Origin: Thiobacillus sp.
Lineage (GTDB): Bacteria > Pseudomonadota > Gammaproteobacteria > Burkholderiales > Thiobacillaceae
DNA: 11,015 nt
Direction of reading: 5' to 3'
NCBI GenBank assembly: GCA_020217265.1
Contig: JAIWOS010000151.1
Span: forward strand, 1 to 11,015
Positions within the stretch are counted from its first letter, which is position 1. Every line of letters starts with the position of its first letter. The translations under genes were made by a program, and so were the position numbers. Below are positions 1 to 7,188 of this stretch, one piece after another. The notes below the pieces were generated by a model, which saw only the letters and a program-made list of their open reading frames with translations, made no database searches and was not told the origin of the DNA.

Positions 1-181
1 GAAACCAGGGCAGGCTGCCGTAGCCGGGCACGGCCGTGCCAAGGGTGGCGGACAGGCGGATCAGCTTGCCCGCTGGCACACGGCCTGCCAGCGCGTGCTG
101 CACGGATTGCCAGCGGTCGGGACGCTGGTCGAGATTGACGACCAGGACACCGTCCACCGCCTCCCGGAATGTCCGCGTCAT
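1..181 (-). CDS. GT25-like glycosyltransferase, N-terminal fragment (cut by window edge)
   Basis: Reading from the ATG at 181-179 to the left edge gives 60 open codons. The product begins MTRTFREAVDGVLVVNLDQR and continues PDRWQSVQ. A hydrophobic strand followed by NLDxRPDRW close to the N-terminus is the hallmark of glycosyltransferase family 25 (LPS and glycan galactosyl/glucosyltransferases of the LgtB/LpsA type), whose members open with a VxxINLdxRxdR strand. The start codon overlaps the stop of the preceding gene as ATGA (178-181), which supports both the start and translational coupling. No strong Shine-Dalgarno is seen. The role is inferred to be transfer of a sugar to a surface glycan in the cytoplasm. 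The acceptor, the donor and the DxD-type catalytic region lie outside the window, so the family call rests on this one N-terminal motif. Confidence 0.65.
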   Translation of the reverse strand, partial: MTRTFREAVDGVLVVNLDQRPDRWQSVQHALAGRVPAGKLIRLSATLGTAVPGYGSLPWF

Positions 182-978
182 AGCGTCCAGTAATCCGCGA
201 TCCAGGGCGCGGGCCGGATGTGGTGGTGCAGCTTGCGGCCGCGGTAGCCGCGGATCGCCTCGTCTGGATCGGGCCGGCCGTGGAAGACCAGAATGCGGCA
301 TCCGGCCGGCAGCCGCGGCGTCACGACGAGGTTCAGTGGAAACGCCGGGCGGCAGTTCCACTTGTAGCTTCGCACCCAGTCGTCCGGCCACCACACCGGA
401 TTGCCCAGCGCGTAGGTCAGGAATGCCTGCTCGGTGTTGAACTGGCTGCGATCCTCGGCACGGTGCATCTCGCGCAGGAAGGTTTGGTACGCATAGTCCG
501 ACTGGCCCGCCTCGAAGCGGAACACCGAGGAATTGCCGACCGCGGGCCGGCGGCCCAGCACGGCTTTGCGCCAGTGCACCCAGTTGTGGATGATGCAGAA
601 TTTTCCGGGTTCGTAATCGAAAAAATCATCCAGCGGCCCGGTGATCGCCACGTCCAGATCGAGAAACAGAGTCGGCCCCTGCAAACCGCCAAAGCCATCT
701 TGCAGGACCATCAGCTTGACCAGCACGTCGGGCCAGCCGCGCCGGACGCCGGGATTCTCCGGGAAAGGCACCGTTTCCACGCCCGCGTCGAGCCCGGCAG
801 GATCGTCCGTGCAGCAGACGAAGCGGAAGGGCCGGCGCAGGTTCCGGCTCACGCCCCGGTAAAGACGGTTGACGTAGTGTGCGCCGTAGCGCGTGCCCCA
901 TTTGAGACAAACGACGTTCGCGCCAACCCCCGTCACGGAAGCCGGTGCTTCAGAAATTGCGGGCAATGAAGATGTCAT
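178..978 (-). CDS. GT-A fold (GT8-like) glycosyltransferase
   Basis: This 266-residue soluble protein has no signal peptide. After a short variable N-terminus it has a VVCLKWGTRYGAHYVNRLY strand-helix (about 22-40), then RFVCCTDDPAGL (52-63), and FLDLDVAITGPLDDFF (105-120) with a DLD at 107-109 that fits the metal- and nucleotide-sugar-binding DxD of GT-A enzymes. GNSSVFRF follows (148-155), then a late VFHGRPDP (231-238) resembling the HxGxxKP-type C-terminal motif of GT8 enzymes. I infer a nucleotide-sugar-dependent transferase acting on a surface glycan; donor and acceptor cannot be read from the sequence. The ATG at 978 makes the gene overlap the preceding methyltransferase-like gene by 29 bases. 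A GTG at 936-934 is an alternative start that would remove the overlap and 14 poorly conserved-looking residues. The stop overlaps the start of the following GT25-like gene. Confidence 0.75.
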   Translation of the reverse strand: MTSSLPAISEAPASVTGVGANVVCLKWGTRYGAHYVNRLYRGVSRNLRRPFRFVCCTDDPAGLDAGVETVPFPENPGVRRGWPDVLVKLMVLQDGFGGLQGPTLFLDLDVAITGPLDDFFDYEPGKFCIIHNWVHWRKAVLGRRPAVGNSSVFRFEAGQSDYAYQTFLREMHRAEDRSQFNTEQAFLTYALGNPVWWPDDWVRSYKWNCRPAFPLNLVVTPRLPAGCRILVFHGRPDPDEAIRGYRGRKLHHHIRPAPWIADYWTL

Positions 979-1558
979 GCTCGATGTGCCATTTGAGTTT
1001 CTGACTACGCGCCCAATCGACCAGCCAGTCGCGTGTTGGGTACGCTGCGTACTCCGGAATTTCCGGGTCGAAGCAGCGCACGTCGTCGACCATCACGCTG
1101 ATCTTTCCCAATCGGCCCAGATGCTCGGCGATGTGTGCCAGCTCATCTCGAATCGGCGTGTCGCACGACCCCTGGTAGGTATTTTCAGCCGAGTAGTGCC
1201 CGTCGAGCCAGAAACTGGCGTTGCCTTCGAGTTTGTCGCACAGGCCTGAAAATAACGCTTCGCTGCTCCCATGCAACACGCTGATGTTCGGGTAGGTCCG
1301 CGTGTTTGCGCGCGCCTTCTCGAAGAGGCGGCCATCTGGTTCGATCGAATACACCTGACGGGAAAAGCCGGCCAGAAATCGCGTGGTCTCACCCAGAAAG
1401 GTTCCGGTTTCAATCCAGACCGAATCGGGAGCCGCATTGCGAGCGAGCACGCGACGCTTCATGTAGGCAGGCGAAGGGCCCGCGCAGTCCTTGTCTAGCC
1501 AGGCGCGCAACGGCCGCAGATTGCCAAGGGTTTCAATATAAGCGGCAAGTTTTCCCAT
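950..1558 (-). CDS. SAM-dependent methyltransferase-like protein of glycan cluster
   Basis: This 202-residue protein looks like a small class I SAM-binding Rossmann domain. VWIETGTFLGETT (47-59) fits motif I (the glycine-containing SAM loop, E/DxGxxxGxxT). VYSIEPDGRLFEKAR (69-83) ends the second strand with an acidic residue (E73) suited to bind the ribose. FWLDGHYS (116-123) and VMVDDVRCFDPE (156-166) would form the later strands and active-site acids. There is no signal peptide or membrane segment. It sits between the O-antigen ligase-like gene (36-base gap) and the GT8-like glycosyltransferase (29-base overlap), so it may methylate a sugar or nucleotide-sugar intermediate. The substrate is not known. 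Members of this small family are often left as hypothetical proteins in polysaccharide loci. The ATG has only a weak GAG element upstream. Confidence 0.65.
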   Translation of the reverse strand: MGKLAAYIETLGNLRPLRAWLDKDCAGPSPAYMKRRVLARNAAPDSVWIETGTFLGETTRFLAGFSRQVYSIEPDGRLFEKARANTRTYPNISVLHGSSEALFSGLCDKLEGNASFWLDGHYSAENTYQGSCDTPIRDELAHIAEHLGRLGKISVMVDDVRCFDPEIPEYAAYPTRDWLVDWARSQKLKWHIEHDIFIARNF

Positions 1559-1594
1559 CTAAGTGTCTCTATGCTGGCGGGGTCAGAGAAACCT

Positions 1595-2863
1595 TCACGG
1601 TTCCCCACCCTCAATGTTTGTTGGTTGCTCATCAGCCATTCGGTCCGGCATGCGCTTTGCCGCAAGTTTCCTGGACACGCTGCGCGGCTCGACACCGGAT
1701 TCGCATTGCGTGCGATCCGTGAGGGTACAGCATGCGAGCGCGGTGAGCACAACCCAGATTCCACGATAGTGCGTGGAAACCAGCAGCGAATGTTCCAGTA
1801 TCCCGCCAAGCGTTGCGGCCACCAAAAGTATCAGTGCCAGACGTGAATCCCGGGTCTTGTGGCGATACAGGCGGGTTGCGAACGCCACCGTCGACACGAT
1901 CCACGCAGCCAGCACAGGGAGTCCGCTGCCGACCGCCAGATCGAGGAGCATGTTGTGGGGGGCCGCCGGCCCGACACGCCCCGGGAGCTGCCCGTAGGCA
2001 TCGACACCCCAGCCGAGCCAGGGCGATTCCTGAATCTTTTCGAGCGTGAACCTGAGCGCGAGCATGCGTTCGTTGTCGCTGCTTGCGGCAGAAGGCCCGG
2101 CACCGCTCAGTGCGTAAATGATCGAGAGCACGCCGATCGCCGTCAGCCAGAACACGCCCAGCCTGACCGTACGGGGAGGAAACATCAACAGCATGCCCAG
2201 AACGACGACGAGGGTGGCACCGCGGGAAGCCGAGCCCAGGACTCCGAGCAAAGCGATTCCCAGCAAAACCCACAGCGCCGATCGCCGCGGTTGCCGGCGC
2301 AAGAGTCCGGCCGTCAGTATTGTCGTCAGCGCCATGAACAACCCGAAAGGATTCGGATTGCCTGCCAGGCCATACAGCCTCGTCTGGCGCCAGGCCGTGA
2401 TCCCGAAGTCGGGGAGGCTCAGCATCTGCACAACCCCCGCGAGCGCATGGAATGCCATCGCGGTAAGCAACACGAAAACCGCCTGGCCGAGTCTTAGCCA
2501 GCCGCGCTGCACCAGTACGATGATTCCGAACCCGATCCCCAGGATGCGCAAAGTCAGCAGGAACAGCTCGGGCCAGGATGGGGGCATGCCGACATTCATC
2601 AGATGCTGCAGCAGGGCCGCGATCAGAACCGGCCCCAGCCAAAGCCCGGTATACAGCCCGTAGGTGCGCGTTGCCACGCCTCGCCAATCCTCACGGCGCG
2701 CAAGCAGCATCGCGAGCGCCAGGAGCAGCCCAGCCAGATGCAGCGTCGCCCATTTCGGCGGCAGGCTCACCGCCAGCAGGAAAAGCACGCCCATCGAAAC
2801 AAGCGACTGCCGAGAAATTTCGGGAGAGTGAATCCTCCTCACGCTCATATTCTGATTAGTCAT
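1595..2863 (-). CDS. O-antigen ligase / Wzy_C family membrane protein
   Basis: This 422-residue polytopic membrane protein has roughly ten or more hydrophobic segments, starting around residues 20-55 and ending near 365-382. Wzy_C/WaaL landmarks are present: TRLYGLAGNPNPFGLFMAL (161-179), SASRGATLVVVL (211-222), and a loop with SPWLGWGVDAYG (280-291) followed by APHNMLLDLAVGSGLP (301-316). The arginine in SASRG and the histidine of PHN (about 303) correspond to residues that bind the lipid-linked donor in this superfamily. Expected roles are joining undecaprenyl-linked glycan to lipid A-core at the periplasmic face, or polymerising repeat units (Wzy); sequence alone does not separate these. 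The C-terminal 40 or so residues are a hydrophilic, charged tail. The ATG at 2863 is chosen; an in-frame ATG at codon 6 is an alternative. It lies 33 bases after the GT11-like gene. Confidence 0.85.
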   Translation of the reverse strand: MTNQNMSVRRIHSPEISRQSLVSMGVLFLLAVSLPPKWATLHLAGLLLALAMLLARREDWRGVATRTYGLYTGLWLGPVLIAALLQHLMNVGMPPSWPELFLLTLRILGIGFGIIVLVQRGWLRLGQAVFVLLTAMAFHALAGVVQMLSLPDFGITAWRQTRLYGLAGNPNPFGLFMALTTILTAGLLRRQPRRSALWVLLGIALLGVLGSASRGATLVVVLGMLLMFPPRTVRLGVFWLTAIGVLSIIYALSGAGPSAASSDNERMLALRFTLEKIQESPWLGWGVDAYGQLPGRVGPAAPHNMLLDLAVGSGLPVLAAWIVSTVAFATRLYRHKTRDSRLALILLVAATLGGILEHSLLVSTHYRGIWVVLTALACCTLTDRTQCESGVEPRSVSRKLAAKRMPDRMADEQPTNIEGGEP

Positions 2864-2896
2864 GACGCTGCTGAACGGAGAGTTTCTGCAAAGGCC

Positions 2897-3775
2897 TCAC
2901 AGGGTATGCCAGTCCGTCGGCAAGGTATCCCGCCCGACCCAGCCGGCGGCGGGCGCAACGACACACGCGCCGTCCGACGCGCCGAGCCAGGCCCCCCACC
3001 AGTGCAAAGTACTGTTGGAAAGGATGAAATGCCGGCAGCGACTCATCAGGTACAGATCCTGGATCGCTCCGGTGTCGGCATCCTTCGGCGAGGCGAAGGT
3101 GATGGGGTGTTGGCTGTGGAGATTGTCGCGCGCCCACGGCATGTCTTGGGCGAACACGAAATAGTGCGGCGATTCGACATGCGTTTCGATCCAAGCCATG
3201 GCGCGGTAGAAGTAATCGGCGTCGAGGATCAGCATGGGGCGCTTGTGTCGGGGGATTTCCTCGTAGCGCCGCACGGCCAGGCAAACCGGCGTTGCGCTCG
3301 CGCGGATTGAGTCGTCTTCCGCAGTCACCGCCCGGGTCAGCGCATCGGGGAAGCGGATCAGGTCCCGCAACGGCAGGTCGTCGAAGTAGCGGGGCGACTG
3401 CCAGTAGCCGTCGACGATGAGGGGACGCGTGACGCGCAGATGGTAAATCTCGGCATCGAAATCGGGACTGCGTTCGCGCAGGTAATCGCGCTCTGCAAGT
3501 GGCAGGCGCGCATTGCGTCTGCGGTCCCAACTTTGCAGCGCACGGCCAACCAAAGGCCAGGCGCGCGCTTGCCAGCGGCTGGCATGGGGCGTGGGCGGGA
3601 TCAGATGATCCAGCAGGAAAGTCCGGCGGTAATTACGGTCGCGAACGAACCCGCTGTGGGTGTCGAGCAACAGGGGCACGTCATTGCGCACGGCCAGCGC
3701 CTTGGCGAAGGCATACATGAAAAGCTGGTTGCCGAGCCCGCCCGCCAGGCGGGCGATGACACAAGGGGATGCCAT
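2897..3775 (-). CDS. GT11 family alpha-1,2-fucosyltransferase-like protein
   Basis: This 292-residue protein has the GT11 pattern in order: ARLAGGLGNQLFMYAFAKAL (8-27), DGYWQSPRYF (122-131), an arginine pair VCLAVRRYEE (164-173), YFVFAQDMPWARDNL (205-219), DLYLMSRC (240-247) and SNSTLHWWGAWLG (253-265). Known members are GDP-fucose-dependent alpha-1,2-fucosyltransferases that cap O-antigen or host-mimicking glycans; a few family members use other acceptors. The length is normal for the family. The usual HxRRGDY motif is changed to AVRRYEE: the Arg-Arg pair is kept, but the preceding His and the following Gly-Asp are lost. That makes donor specificity less certain. The ATG at 3775 puts the conserved ARLAGGLG strand a few residues from the N-terminus, as in homologues. 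There is no clear Shine-Dalgarno; a GC-rich hairpin lies just upstream. Confidence 0.85.
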   Translation of the reverse strand: MASPCVIARLAGGLGNQLFMYAFAKALAVRNDVPLLLDTHSGFVRDRNYRRTFLLDHLIPPTPHASRWQARAWPLVGRALQSWDRRRNARLPLAERDYLRERSPDFDAEIYHLRVTRPLIVDGYWQSPRYFDDLPLRDLIRFPDALTRAVTAEDDSIRASATPVCLAVRRYEEIPRHKRPMLILDADYFYRAMAWIETHVESPHYFVFAQDMPWARDNLHSQHPITFASPKDADTGAIQDLYLMSRCRHFILSNSTLHWWGAWLGASDGACVVAPAAGWVGRDTLPTDWHTL

Positions 3776-3776
3776 G

Positions 3777-3799
3777 CAAAGAGCGGCCGCCCGGGCCGC
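3777..3799 (-). terminator. Terminator-like GC hairpin between GGDEF-EAL and GT11 genes
   Basis: On the minus strand a perfect 6-bp stem GCGGCC/GGCCGC with a 5-base loop (CGGGC) is followed immediately by TCTTTG. It sits 38 bases after the stop of the GGDEF-EAL gene and a few bases before the ATG of the GT11-like gene. The stem is short and the T tract is broken by C, so if it terminates it is probably leaky. It could instead reduce translation initiation at the GT11 gene. Termination is inferred, not shown. Confidence 0.35.
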
Positions 3800-3837
3800 G
3801 ATTGTTCCGATCCCGCCATTCTAATTCAGGCCACGGC

Positions 3838-6225
3838 TCAAACCGGCAGCGGCGAGGGCCGGTCGAGCAGATAGCCCTGCACGTAATCCACGCCCATGGC
3901 CTTGAGGCAGGCGAGCTCGGTCTCGGTCTCGACCTGCTCGGCGATGGTCTTTTTGCCTAGCTCATGCGCCAGCGTGTGCATGGCTTTCACGATGGCGAGC
4001 TTTTCGCGGTCGGTATCGAGGCCGCGCACGAACTCGCCGTCGATCTTGAGGCTTGCGACGGGCAGGCGCTTGAGATAACCGAAGGACGACTGGCCGCGCC
4101 CGAAATCGTCGAGCGCGAACTGGATGCCGCGCGATTTCAGCGTAAGGATGAGGCGCTCGCAGGTGTCGAGGTTGTCGATGGCGGCGGTTTCGGTGACTTC
4201 GAAGCTGATGCGCGCGGGGTCGAAATGGTATTTGGCGATTTCGTCGAGGATGAAATCGGCGGTACCGGGATCGGAAAGGCTGCGGCCCGACAGGTTGAGC
4301 GCGTAGTGGGCGACATCCTCCGGGTGGGTATCGAGATAGGCGAACACGTTGCGCACCACCCAGTGGTCGAAGCTCAGCGCGAGGCCATAGCGTTCGGCGG
4401 CGGGCAGGAACTCGCCGGGGGAGATGATGGCTCCATCCTCCCCGCGCATGCGGATCAGCACTTCATAGTGCCTGGCGCCGGAGTCGCTCCCCAGCGCGAC
4501 TTTTTCCTGGCGGAAGAGCACGAAGCGGTGCGCCTCGAAGGCGCGGGTGATAACCGCGATCCACTGCATTTCGTCGCTGATCTTGCGCAGGGCGGGGTGG
4601 GTTTTTTCGTAGACCTGGATCGCGTTACCGCCGAGCGCCTTGGTGTGATAGCAGGCGGTGTCGGCCTGGGAGAGGATTTCGCCGACGTCGCTCATGCCAG
4701 AGGAAAGCTCGGTGACGCCGAAGCTCACGCCGAGGCGGAACACCTTGTCCTCCCATTCGAAACGGAAGCGCGCGATTTCGTCGCGCAGGGCCTGCACGTG
4801 GTTGAGCGCCTCGTGCAAGGTGGCGTCGACGAACAGGAGGCCGAATTCGTCGCCGCCCAGCCGGGCCAGATAGTGATTCTCACCCTCGATGCGGCGCGCC
4901 ATGATCGCGGTGAGACGCTGCAAGAGCGCATCGCCGGCGCGGTGGCCGCAGGTGTCGTTCACCAGCTTGAAGCGGTCGAGGTCGATGTAGCAGAAGATGA
5001 AATGACGTTGCGCATGCTGCACGGCGTAGAGGGCGGCGGTGAGCTTGTCTTCCATCGCGCGGCGGTTCCACAGGCCGGTGAGGTGGTCGCGCTCGGCCTG
5101 CCAGGCCAGCCGCTGCATCAGGTGACGCCGCTCGCTTTCGTCCTGGAACACCAGCACGCCGCCCTGGATGCGGCCGTCGGCGGAATGAATCGGCGCCGCG
5201 GTATCGCTGATTGCGATGGTCGTGCCGTCGTGGCGGCGGATCAGGGTGTGATTGTCGAGCGCGACCACCTCGTTGCGCCGCAAGGCCGCTTCGAGCGGAT
5301 TGGGCACGGCCTCGCCGGTGCTCTCGTCGACAAGCGGCATCACTTCGACGATCCGCCGGCCGCGCGCGTCATCGCTGGAATAGCCGGTCAGTTCCTCGGC
5401 CTTGGGATTCAGGAACTCGATCACCCCCTCGGCATCGGTCACCAGCACGGCATCGCCGATGGATTCGATGGTGACACGCAGGCGCTCCTTCTCGACCAGC
5501 AGTTCCGCGTGCTCGCGTTCCAGCGCCGTCACCAGCCGGCTCACATGGTCGGCCATGTGATTGAACGCCAGCTTGGTTTCCTGCAATTCCGGCGGCGATC
5601 CCTTCCGCAGGCGCGCACGCGCGGCGAAATTGCCGCTTTCGATGGCGCGCGCGGCGTTACTCAGTTCGTACAGGCCGCGCAGATTCCAGCCCAGCAGCCA
5701 GCGCATCAGCAGAAAGGTGCCGGCGAGGCTGCCCGCTGCCAGCAAGGTAAAACGCAGAAACAGATACCACAGATCATGAATCGCACGGGCGGGATCGAGC
5801 CTCACTGTCAGCGTCCCGTAGTTCGCGCCACCGATGACAAAGTCGGCTTGTGCACGCACCTCGTGCAAGTCGACGAGCGCCTCAAACCAGGCAGGGTAGT
5901 CCTTGACACGCGGCGGTGTGTTCGCCTCGATCTCGACCTGGCGTGACACATAGCGAACTTGCCGCAAATGGAAGCGATCGATCCGGGCGCGGATCGTCTG
6001 TTCGATGGCCGGGTAGTCGCGCAGCAATACCTGTTCTTGGATCGCGGTATTGAGCGCCATCAGTTCGCTGTCTGCACGTAACTGCAGCTGGCTCTGCTCG
6101 CGAACCACCAGCGGCACACCGAGTACCTCCAGTGCCACGCCGTACATTACCGCCACCAGCGCGAACATCGCCGCGAGGATACGCTTGGACAAGCTGAACC
6201 GGCCAGGGCCCCAGATTTCATTCAT
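3838..6225 (-). CDS. Membrane PAS-GGDEF-EAL c-di-GMP turnover protein
   Basis: With the ATG at 6225 the protein has 795 residues. Order: short cytoplasmic N-terminus, membrane helix (about 14-36), periplasmic domain (about 37-152), second helix (155-178), HAMP-like linker (178-232), a helical stretch, PAS (about 250-365), GGDEF (377-540) and EAL (557-795). The GGDEF motif is intact (RLGGDEF, motif at 457-461, with IDLDRFKLVND before it), but no RxxD inhibitory site precedes it. EAL residues are kept: EVLIR (588-592), N644, E676, DDFG (706-709), K727, D729, E763 and Q783. Both diguanylate cyclase and phosphodiesterase activity are therefore possible, or GTP-stimulated phosphodiesterase. The start is chosen because it overlaps the stop of the periplasmic binding protein gene by 8 bases; an upstream ATG at 6291 would overlap it by 74. 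The periplasmic domain probably receives a signal from that partner. Confidence 0.93.
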   Translation of the reverse strand: MNEIWGPGRFSLSKRILAAMFALVAVMYGVALEVLGVPLVVREQSQLQLRADSELMALNTAIQEQVLLRDYPAIEQTIRARIDRFHLRQVRYVSRQVEIEANTPPRVKDYPAWFEALVDLHEVRAQADFVIGGANYGTLTVRLDPARAIHDLWYLFLRFTLLAAGSLAGTFLLMRWLLGWNLRGLYELSNAARAIESGNFAARARLRKGSPPELQETKLAFNHMADHVSRLVTALEREHAELLVEKERLRVTIESIGDAVLVTDAEGVIEFLNPKAEELTGYSSDDARGRRIVEVMPLVDESTGEAVPNPLEAALRRNEVVALDNHTLIRRHDGTTIAISDTAAPIHSADGRIQGGVLVFQDESERRHLMQRLAWQAERDHLTGLWNRRAMEDKLTAALYAVQHAQRHFIFCYIDLDRFKLVNDTCGHRAGDALLQRLTAIMARRIEGENHYLARLGGDEFGLLFVDATLHEALNHVQALRDEIARFRFEWEDKVFRLGVSFGVTELSSGMSDVGEILSQADTACYHTKALGGNAIQVYEKTHPALRKISDEMQWIAVITRAFEAHRFVLFRQEKVALGSDSGARHYEVLIRMRGEDGAIISPGEFLPAAERYGLALSFDHWVVRNVFAYLDTHPEDVAHYALNLSGRSLSDPGTADFILDEIAKYHFDPARISFEVTETAAIDNLDTCERLILTLKSRGIQFALDDFGRGQSSFGYLKRLPVASLKIDGEFVRGLDTDREKLAIVKAMHTLAHELGKKTIAEQVETETELACLKAMGVDYVQGYLLDRPSPLPV

Positions 6226-7054
6226 CGACGGGCACCCGGGTGCGGCGGAAGAAGGCACGATAGTTGGCGTAGTCGCCATCGGTGGCGGCAACGAATCCGC
6301 GCAGTCTGGACTGGCCCACCGCCTGCGCCGCAGCGTTCAGCACATGCAGCCCTTCGGGGTCTTGGGCCATGCCGACGAACGCCTGGCGGACCTTTTCGCC
6401 CTCGGCCTGGCTGACGCGTGGCGAGGCCATGATGGCAAGATCGTAATACGGCTCAGATTCGTAGAGTACGCGGTACCTGGTACCGCTGCGACGGGAGAAT
6501 TCTGCCATCAGCTGGTGATTCACGCCGGCTGCGGCAACTTCGCCCGACATCATCTGTCCGATCGCCGCCTCCTGATTTCCCGCGAACACCGGCTTGACTG
6601 TGACGCCTGCCCGCAGCAGCGCGTCCATGGGCACAAAGTAACCGACAAACGCATAGGGATTGGGAAACGCTATGGTTTTTCCGTCCATGTCATGCAGGGA
6701 CCGGGCCGGAGAGTCTGCCCGCACCACGATCTGGCCACGTATGCCCGGGCTATCCTGCCGTGCCAGCACGCGCCAGCCCAAAGCTGCCCGCTTGGGCGTG
6801 AAGAGGTGATTCGTATAGGCAAAATCGAGCTTGCCCACCAGCGCAAGGTCGGTCGTTTCATTGGCTGTGCGGCCGATGTGTAATTCCAGCGGCACGCCGG
6901 ATTTCGCGGATATGTACTTGAGGATGGGGTTCCAGTAGAGTGCCGTTGCCTGCAGGTTGCGCTGGTTGATTACGCCGAAAGTGTAGGGTTTGGCAGCGGT
7001 TGCGTAACCGACGACTCCGAAAATCAATGCCAAGCACCATGCAAAACACTTCAT
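6218..7054 (-). CDS. PhnD-like periplasmic substrate-binding protein (probable sensor subunit)
   Basis: This 278-residue protein begins with a Sec signal peptide (MKCFAWCLALIFGVVGYATA, cut near AxA-K at 20-22) and has no lipobox. The mature part follows the phosphonate/phosphite-binding (PhnD, type 2 periplasmic binding) fold: TFGVINQRN (25-33), WNPILKYISAKSGVPLELHI (41-60), LVGKLDFAYTN (72-82), then the second-lobe DMDGKTIAFPNPYAFVGYF (122-140) and MMSGEVAAAGVNH (168-180). Homologues bind small anionic phospho-compounds, but many stand-alone members have unknown ligands. No transport ATPase or permease gene is nearby. The next gene, overlapping by 8 bases, is a membrane GGDEF-EAL protein. 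I infer that this protein binds a ligand in the periplasm and signals to it, as NspS does to MbaA in Vibrio cholerae. The start is supported by a GGAGG four bases upstream. Confidence 0.85.
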   Translation of the reverse strand: MKCFAWCLALIFGVVGYATAAKPYTFGVINQRNLQATALYWNPILKYISAKSGVPLELHIGRTANETTDLALVGKLDFAYTNHLFTPKRAALGWRVLARQDSPGIRGQIVVRADSPARSLHDMDGKTIAFPNPYAFVGYFVPMDALLRAGVTVKPVFAGNQEAAIGQMMSGEVAAAGVNHQLMAEFSRRSGTRYRVLYESEPYYDLAIMASPRVSQAEGEKVRQAFVGMAQDPEGLHVLNAAAQAVGQSRLRGFVAATDGDYANYRAFFRRTRVPVDE

Positions 7055-7058
7055 TTCG

Positions 7059-7063
7059 CCTCC
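7059..7063 (-). promoter_or_regulatory. Shine-Dalgarno of PhnD-like gene
   Basis: GGAGG on the minus strand lies 4 bases before the ATG at 7054. It is the clearest ribosome binding site in the window and fixes the start of the signalling module. I found no convincing sigma70 promoter for this gene. A TATAAG on the minus strand (7150-7145) lacks a good -35. Confidence 0.75.
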
Positions 7064-7090
7064 ATCGCGCTGTGAGTTTTTGGTCAGGTT

Positions 7091-7112
7091 GACTATTTTG
7101 TTTCAAACAGTC
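7091..7112. promoter_or_regulatory. Operator-like inverted repeat in divergent intergenic region
   Basis: A 22-base imperfect palindrome reads GACTATTT, six bases, AAACAGTC. The arms match at 7 of 8 positions, and the centre carries a smaller palindrome TGTTTCAAACA (7099-7109). A further GACTGTT half-site lies at 7186-7192, overlapping the proposed corA -10. The position between two divergent genes and the half-site spacing fit a dimeric regulator. No regulator can be named. The element has no T tract on either side, so it is not a terminator. Confidence 0.45.
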
Positions 7113-7188
7113 GAGTTTATCCCGCATCTCACCATACTTGGTCTTATAAATCACATCTATCGTCCATAAATCCGATTTTTTGAACGAC

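Noticed and set aside
3964..5946. A 660-codon open frame on the plus strand opposite the GGDEF-EAL gene
   Set aside because: The opposite strand encodes unmistakable PAS, GGDEF and EAL domains. The antisense frame is a by-product of GC-rich third positions and shows no known motif.
6232..6243. Perfect 12-base palindrome GCACCCGGGTGC six bases before the GGDEF-EAL start
   Set aside because: It lies inside the coding end of the binding-protein gene and has no loop, T tract or second copy. It is plausible by chance in GC-rich DNA.
6226..6291. Longer start for the GGDEF-EAL protein at ATG 6291
   Set aside because: The extra 22 residues (MPPPMATTPTIV and onward) lie wholly within the binding-protein gene and are Pro/Thr/Ala-rich. 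The ATG at 6225 gives the usual short overlap and a normal N-terminus before the first membrane helix.
7089..7120. TTGACT (7089-7094) with GTTTAT (7115-7120) as a plus-strand sigma70 promoter
   Set aside because: The spacing is 20 bases, beyond the usual 16-18, and the -10 is poor. The extended -10 at 7189-7197 fits better.
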